Origin: an uncultured Synergistales bacterium
GTDB taxonomy: Bacteria; Synergistota; Synergistia; Synergistales; Aminobacteriaceae
DNA: 8,925 nucleotides
Direction: 5' to 3'
Assembly (NCBI GenBank): GCA_905234205.1
Contig: CAJOGG010000075.1
Location: 6,825 to 15,749 of the forward strand
This document shows, one piece after another, positions 5,913-8,925 of the stretch (its first letter is position 1; each line of letters begins with the position of its first letter). The translations under genes and the position numbers were made by a program. The notes under the pieces were generated by a model. That model saw only the letters and a program-made list of their open reading frames with translations. It made no database searches and was not told the DNA's origin.

Positions 5913-7450
5913 GCGAGTATTTACTCGAAATGAAGAACATAACAAAGACTTTCCCCGGCGTTAAGGCTCTTGATAACGTTCAGCTTAATGTCAGAAAAGG
6001 GACTGTTCACGCTCTTATGGGGGAGAATGGTGCAGGCAAGTCAACGTTGATGAAATGCTTATTCGGAATCTACAATCCTGACGGCGGAGAAATTTTCCTT
6101 GAGGGCAAAAAAGCTAACATTCATTCAGCTCGTCAAGCAATGGATCAGGGAATAGCAATGGTACACCAGGAATTACACCCGATTCGCTTCCGTTCAGTCA
6201 TGGAAAACGTATATCTAGGACGCTTCCCCGGCCACATGGGAGTTGTTGACCACAAAGCAATGTACGATAAGACTAAGGCTTTATTTGACGATTTAGAGCT
6301 TGACGTTGACCCACTGGCACTCGCTGGTGAACAATCCGCGGCAATTCTTCAGATGATGGAGATAGCCAGGGCCGTTGACATGAAGGCAAAAATCATAATC
6401 CTTGATGAGCCTACTTCGTCATTATCTGATAGAGAGGTCGAACACCTTTTCAAGATCGTTAATCGTTTACGCTCGCAGGGAGTTGCATTCGTATATATCT
6501 CTCACAAAATGAAGGAGATACTCGAAATTTCCGATGAAGTTACGATTATGCGTGATGGTCAGTATGTTGGAACTTGGCCGGTAGTTAATAAGGAGACTGG
6601 CGAGAAACTAACAAACGATTTCATCATCAAGCAAATGGTCGGGCGCGAAATGACTAACCAATTCCCACCACGTGAAGGCAAGCCAAGCGCTGAAGTAGTT
6701 CTGAAAGTTGAGCATGTGTGTTCACCGTTGAGAAAATCTTTCCAGGACGTTAGCTTTGAGTTACACAAGCAGGAAATTTTGGGTATAGGTGGACTCGTCG
6801 GAGCACAGAGGACTGAATTTGTTGAGGCTTTGTTCGGTTTACGTAGTATTGCGTCAGGAAATATCTTGCTCAATAACGCCAGCTACACTTCCAAGAATCC
6901 AGGTTTCGCGAAATCAAAGGGCCTTGCACTCTTGACAGAAGAACGACGCGCCACGGGAATATTCGGAATCCTTCCTATACTTGAGAACACAGTTATAGCC
7001 AACCAAAGAAATTACGCGCACTTAGGAATCTTGAATCAACGCAAAATGTTAGAAGAAGCTGACAGGGAATGCAAGAAACTCAACGTCAAGACTCCATCAC
7101 TTCAGACTTTGATTCAAAACTTAAGCGGAGGAAATCAACAGAAAGTCTTAATAGCGCGTTGGTTGCTAACGAACTCGGATATTCTCATTCTTGACGAACC
7201 CACAAGAGGTATAGACGTCGGGGCCAAGTACGAAATTTACAACATCATGCTTGAACAAATTGCTCAGGGACGTTCGATAATAATGATCTCGTCGGAAATG
7301 CCGGAATTAATGGGAATGAGCGATCGTATCATGGTCATGTGTGAAGGACGCGTTACGGGCTTCTTGAACAAAGGCGAGTACAGTCAAGAAAAAATCATGG
7401 CGCTTGCTACACAGTTTGCGGCTCACGGAAAAGACTCATCAGCAGCGTAA
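5909..7450 (+). CDS. mglA: Galactose/methyl-galactoside import ATP-binding protein MglA
   Basis: A 513-residue cytoplasmic ATPase with two fused nucleotide-binding domains, the standard form for CUT2 sugar importers, and close to E. coli MglA along its length. Domain 1 has Walker A GENGAGKST (38-46), the Q-loop at Q87, Walker B IIILDEPTSSL (162-172) and the switch H199. Its signature region (QSAAILQMMEIARA, 142-155) departs from LSGGQ, as in E. coli (LSVSQMQ). Domain 2 has a degenerate Walker A GLVGAQRTE (295-303) lacking the lysine, a clean LSGGNQQKV signature (405-413), Walker B ILILDEPTRGID (425-436), and SS in place of the switch histidine. All are family-typical, implying one main hydrolytic site. 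GTG start (5909-5911) overlaps the mglB2 stop as GTGA and has AGAGGTGA (5895-5902) 6 bases upstream, so translation is probably coupled. It energises MglC. Confidence 0.97.
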   Translation: MSEYLLEMKNITKTFPGVKALDNVQLNVRKGTVHALMGENGAGKSTLMKCLFGIYNPDGGEIFLEGKKANIHSARQAMDQGIAMVHQELHPIRFRSVMENVYLGRFPGHMGVVDHKAMYDKTKALFDDLELDVDPLALAGEQSAAILQMMEIARAVDMKAKIIILDEPTSSLSDREVEHLFKIVNRLRSQGVAFVYISHKMKEILEISDEVTIMRDGQYVGTWPVVNKETGEKLTNDFIIKQMVGREMTNQFPPREGKPSAEVVLKVEHVCSPLRKSFQDVSFELHKQEILGIGGLVGAQRTEFVEALFGLRSIASGNILLNNASYTSKNPGFAKSKGLALLTEERRATGIFGILPILENTVIANQRNYAHLGILNQRKMLEEADRECKKLNVKTPSLQTLIQNLSGGNQQKVLIARWLLTNSDILILDEPTRGIDVGAKYEIYNIMLEQIAQGRSIIMISSEMPELMGMSDRIMVMCEGRVTGFLNKGEYSQEKIMALATQFAAHGKDSSAA

Positions 7451-7478
7451 AATTTTGTAAAGGAGAAAAAGTTTTATC

Positions 7479-8687
7479 ATGGCAGAGAATAAATCAAAAC
7501 GTTTGTTCACGATTGCAGGGCTTGTGATTTTGGCCTTGGGTATTGTGCTTTATTTCGCGAAGGCTCCGTTGGGACTCAACCGAAAAATTTATGACCTCCC
7601 AATATTCTTGATCATCATCGGCGTATGCTTTGCTCTCAAAGGCTTTATGGCTAAACCAGTCGTCAATGAGCTCAACAAAGTTTCGTTCGGAGAATTTCTG
7701 ACTAACAACGCGATCTTATTAGCAATGCTTGTGCTTGTGGTTGTGATTTGTATATTGCAGCCTCGTTTCATGCAGATAAGAGTTGCGCTTGACATTCTCA
7801 CACAGTCTTCAACGAAATTAATTATGGCGTTGGGAATTTGCTTCACGTTGTTAATCGCTGGTACAGACTTGAGCGCGGGCCGTATGGTCGGATTAGCGGC
7901 GGTTGTTTCAGCCTCAATGATGCAGACTGCGACATATGCCAACAGATTCTTCCCGGATCTTCCACAAGTTCAAGTGTGGCTGCCTATAGTTATCGCTATC
8001 GTTGCTTGTATGATCTTCGGCGCGTTAAACGGATTCTTGGTTGCGAAATATGACATGCACCCATTCATAGCTACGTTGGCTGTACAGGTTATCATTTACG
8101 GAGCTTGCTCACTGTATTTCGATATGCCCCCCAACAATTCACAGCCAATAGGAGGAATCAGAGCAGACTTTGCACAACTTGGCCAAATGAGATTATTTTC
8201 TGGAGCATTCAAGGGGTTCCCGGGCATAAGCATTCTTATTCCTATAGCTATTGTGATTTGTATTGTGATCTGGTTCATTCTCAATAAAACAGTGTTCGGC
8301 AAAAACGTTTACGCGATCGGTGGCAACAGAGAAGCAGCAGTTGTCGCGGGTATCAACGTCTTCAGAAACATCATGGGAATATTCATTCTCGCATCATGCT
8401 TATACGGTATCGCAGGTGTCTTAGAGGCAGCCAGAACGGCAGGAGCTACCAACAATTACGGTAACGGTTACGAACTTGACGCTATCGCGGCTTGTGTTGT
8501 CGGTGGTGTATCACTTAATGGCGGTATCGGAAAAGTTGGCGGCATAATCATGGGCGTGTTGATCTTCACGATCATTCAATACGGCCTTCAGTTTATCAAC
8601 GTCTCCCCAATGTGGCAGCAGGTTATCAAAGGTGTAATCATAGCTGTAGCTGTTGCAATCGACCTCACGAAATATCGCAGAAAGTAG
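7479..8687 (+). CDS. mglC: Galactose/methyl-galactoside permease MglC with an N-terminal two-helix extension
   Basis: A 402-residue inner-membrane permease of the CUT2 (branched-chain/ribose-type) family. It forms the channel that receives sugar from MglB and is driven by MglA. From about residue 67 it follows E. coli MglC closely: ILTQSS (106-111), GTDLSAGRMVGLAAVV (128-143), the cytoplasmic coupling loop AIGGNREAAVVAGINV (279-294), ATNNYG and the YELDAIAACVVGGVSLNGG block (331-349), then WQQVIKG. E. coli MglC is about 336 residues. The extra 65 or so residues here hold two more hydrophobic helices, about 10-27 and 40-57. The basic RRK at the C-terminus is cytoplasmic by analogy. AGGAG (7461-7465) stands 13 bases before the ATG, the same long spacing and TTTATCATG context as mglB1. 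It is the last gene before the operon terminator. Confidence 0.96.
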   Translation: MAENKSKRLFTIAGLVILALGIVLYFAKAPLGLNRKIYDLPIFLIIIGVCFALKGFMAKPVVNELNKVSFGEFLTNNAILLAMLVLVVVICILQPRFMQIRVALDILTQSSTKLIMALGICFTLLIAGTDLSAGRMVGLAAVVSASMMQTATYANRFFPDLPQVQVWLPIVIAIVACMIFGALNGFLVAKYDMHPFIATLAVQVIIYGACSLYFDMPPNNSQPIGGIRADFAQLGQMRLFSGAFKGFPGISILIPIAIVICIVIWFILNKTVFGKNVYAIGGNREAAVVAGINVFRNIMGIFILASCLYGIAGVLEAARTAGATNNYGNGYELDAIAACVVGGVSLNGGIGKVGGIIMGVLIFTIIQYGLQFINVSPMWQQVIKGVIIAVAVAIDLTKYRRK

Positions 8688-8709
8688 TTAGCACACAATA
8701 TATTACAAC

Positions 8710-8742
8710 TCCCCTTTCGATTCGTCGGAGGGGGAAATTTTT
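8710..8742 (+). terminator. Rho-independent terminator of the mgl operon
   Basis: CCCC (8711-8714) pairs with GGGG within 8730-8734. CGA (8718-8720) pairs with TCG (8725-8727) around a TTCG tetraloop (8721-8724), a very stable loop when closed by a stem. A small T bulge interrupts the stem. AAA and a run of five T (8738-8742) follow, ending the mgl operon 22 bases after the mglC stop. The right arm also contains the only GGAGG-like sequence (8727-8731) ahead of the next gene. Confidence 0.8.
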
Positions 8743-8750
8743 ATGACACT

Positions 8751-8925
8751 ATGACTTTATCAGAATACATTAAGCAAATTAACGCTTTATCATCAACCAC
8801 TGACAAGGGCACAAAGTTTGAAGCTCTATGCTTATATTTTTTGCGTTACGATAAATTATTCAAGGCTCGTTTCTCGGATTTATGGCTGTGGGACGATTGG
8901 CCAGAACATAATACTCATGATACAG
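8751..8925 (+). CDS. N-terminus of a probable Mrr-type nuclease/helicase (restriction-modification-like), runs off the right edge
   Basis: ATG at 8751 opens a frame of 58 codons to the window end. After a short helical start (SEYIKQINAL) it has KGTKFEALCLYFLR, KARFSDLWLWDDWPE and HDT, with the next codon starting with G. From memory, this F-E-x-L ... F-x-x-V/L-W-L-W-x-x-W-P ... D-T-G order is the opening of large Mrr-like PD-(D/E)XK nuclease plus DEAD/DEAH helicase proteins, including single-polypeptide Type ISP restriction-modification enzymes such as LlaGI. In these the following D-x-G-I-D-L-V holds the first nuclease aspartate. Only the edge of that domain is visible, so helicase and methyltransferase parts are inference. 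There is no ribosome site at normal distance; GGAGG at 8727-8731 is 19 bases away. The gene could be translated after a tiny upstream frame. No promoter is seen, so read-through from the mgl operon may express it. Confidence 0.6.
   Translation, partial: MTLSEYIKQINALSSTTDKGTKFEALCLYFLRYDKLFKARFSDLWLWDDWPEHNTHDT

Noticed and set aside
7589..7942. Open frame of 117 codons on the minus strand
   Set aside because: It is antisense to mglC, whose protein matches the permease family throughout; no independent support.

Overview
The window holds two back-to-back gene blocks that diverge from a roughly 390-base intergenic region (3447-3836). It is bacterial. Both periplasmic sugar-binding proteins carry cleavable signal peptides without a lipobox cysteine, which points to a diderm (Gram-negative-type) cell. 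The moderate-to-low GC, the TTG and GTG starts and the galactose/methyl-galactoside transporter would fit a gut or rumen anaerobe. Synergistota is my best guess, but the window has no marker that fixes the phylum.

Left block, all on the minus strand, read right to left: an unrecognised 346-residue protein with one C-terminal membrane anchor (3446-2406, GTG start, strong promoter TTGCAC-17-TATAAT), then after 6 bases a family 2 glycosyltransferase (2399-1450) broken by a frameshift exactly where its catalytic DxD motif should be, then the 5' two-fifths of mfd, the transcription-repair coupling factor (1394 to beyond base 1), with its own extended -10 promoter.

Right block, all on the plus strand: a galactose/glucose ABC importer operon with two tandem paralogous binding proteins (mglB1 3837-4853, mglB2 4920-5912), a double-domain ATPase (mglA 5909-7450) and a permease (mglC 7479-8687). 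A hairpin terminator lies between mglB1 and mglB2. It probably lets mglB1 be made in excess while a fraction of transcripts read through to the rest. mglB2 and mglA overlap by four bases (GTGA). The operon ends with a UUCG-loop terminator at 8710-8742. After it, the first 58 codons of another gene (8751 onward) resemble the N-terminus of large Mrr-nuclease/helicase proteins of the Type ISP restriction-modification group, so a defence locus may begin at the right edge.

Most of the window is ordinary housekeeping and transport. The points most worth a second look are the duplicated binding protein with an internal terminator, the 10-base lesion that removes the glycosyltransferase active-site motif, the unrecognised anchored protein, and the possible defence gene at the edge.
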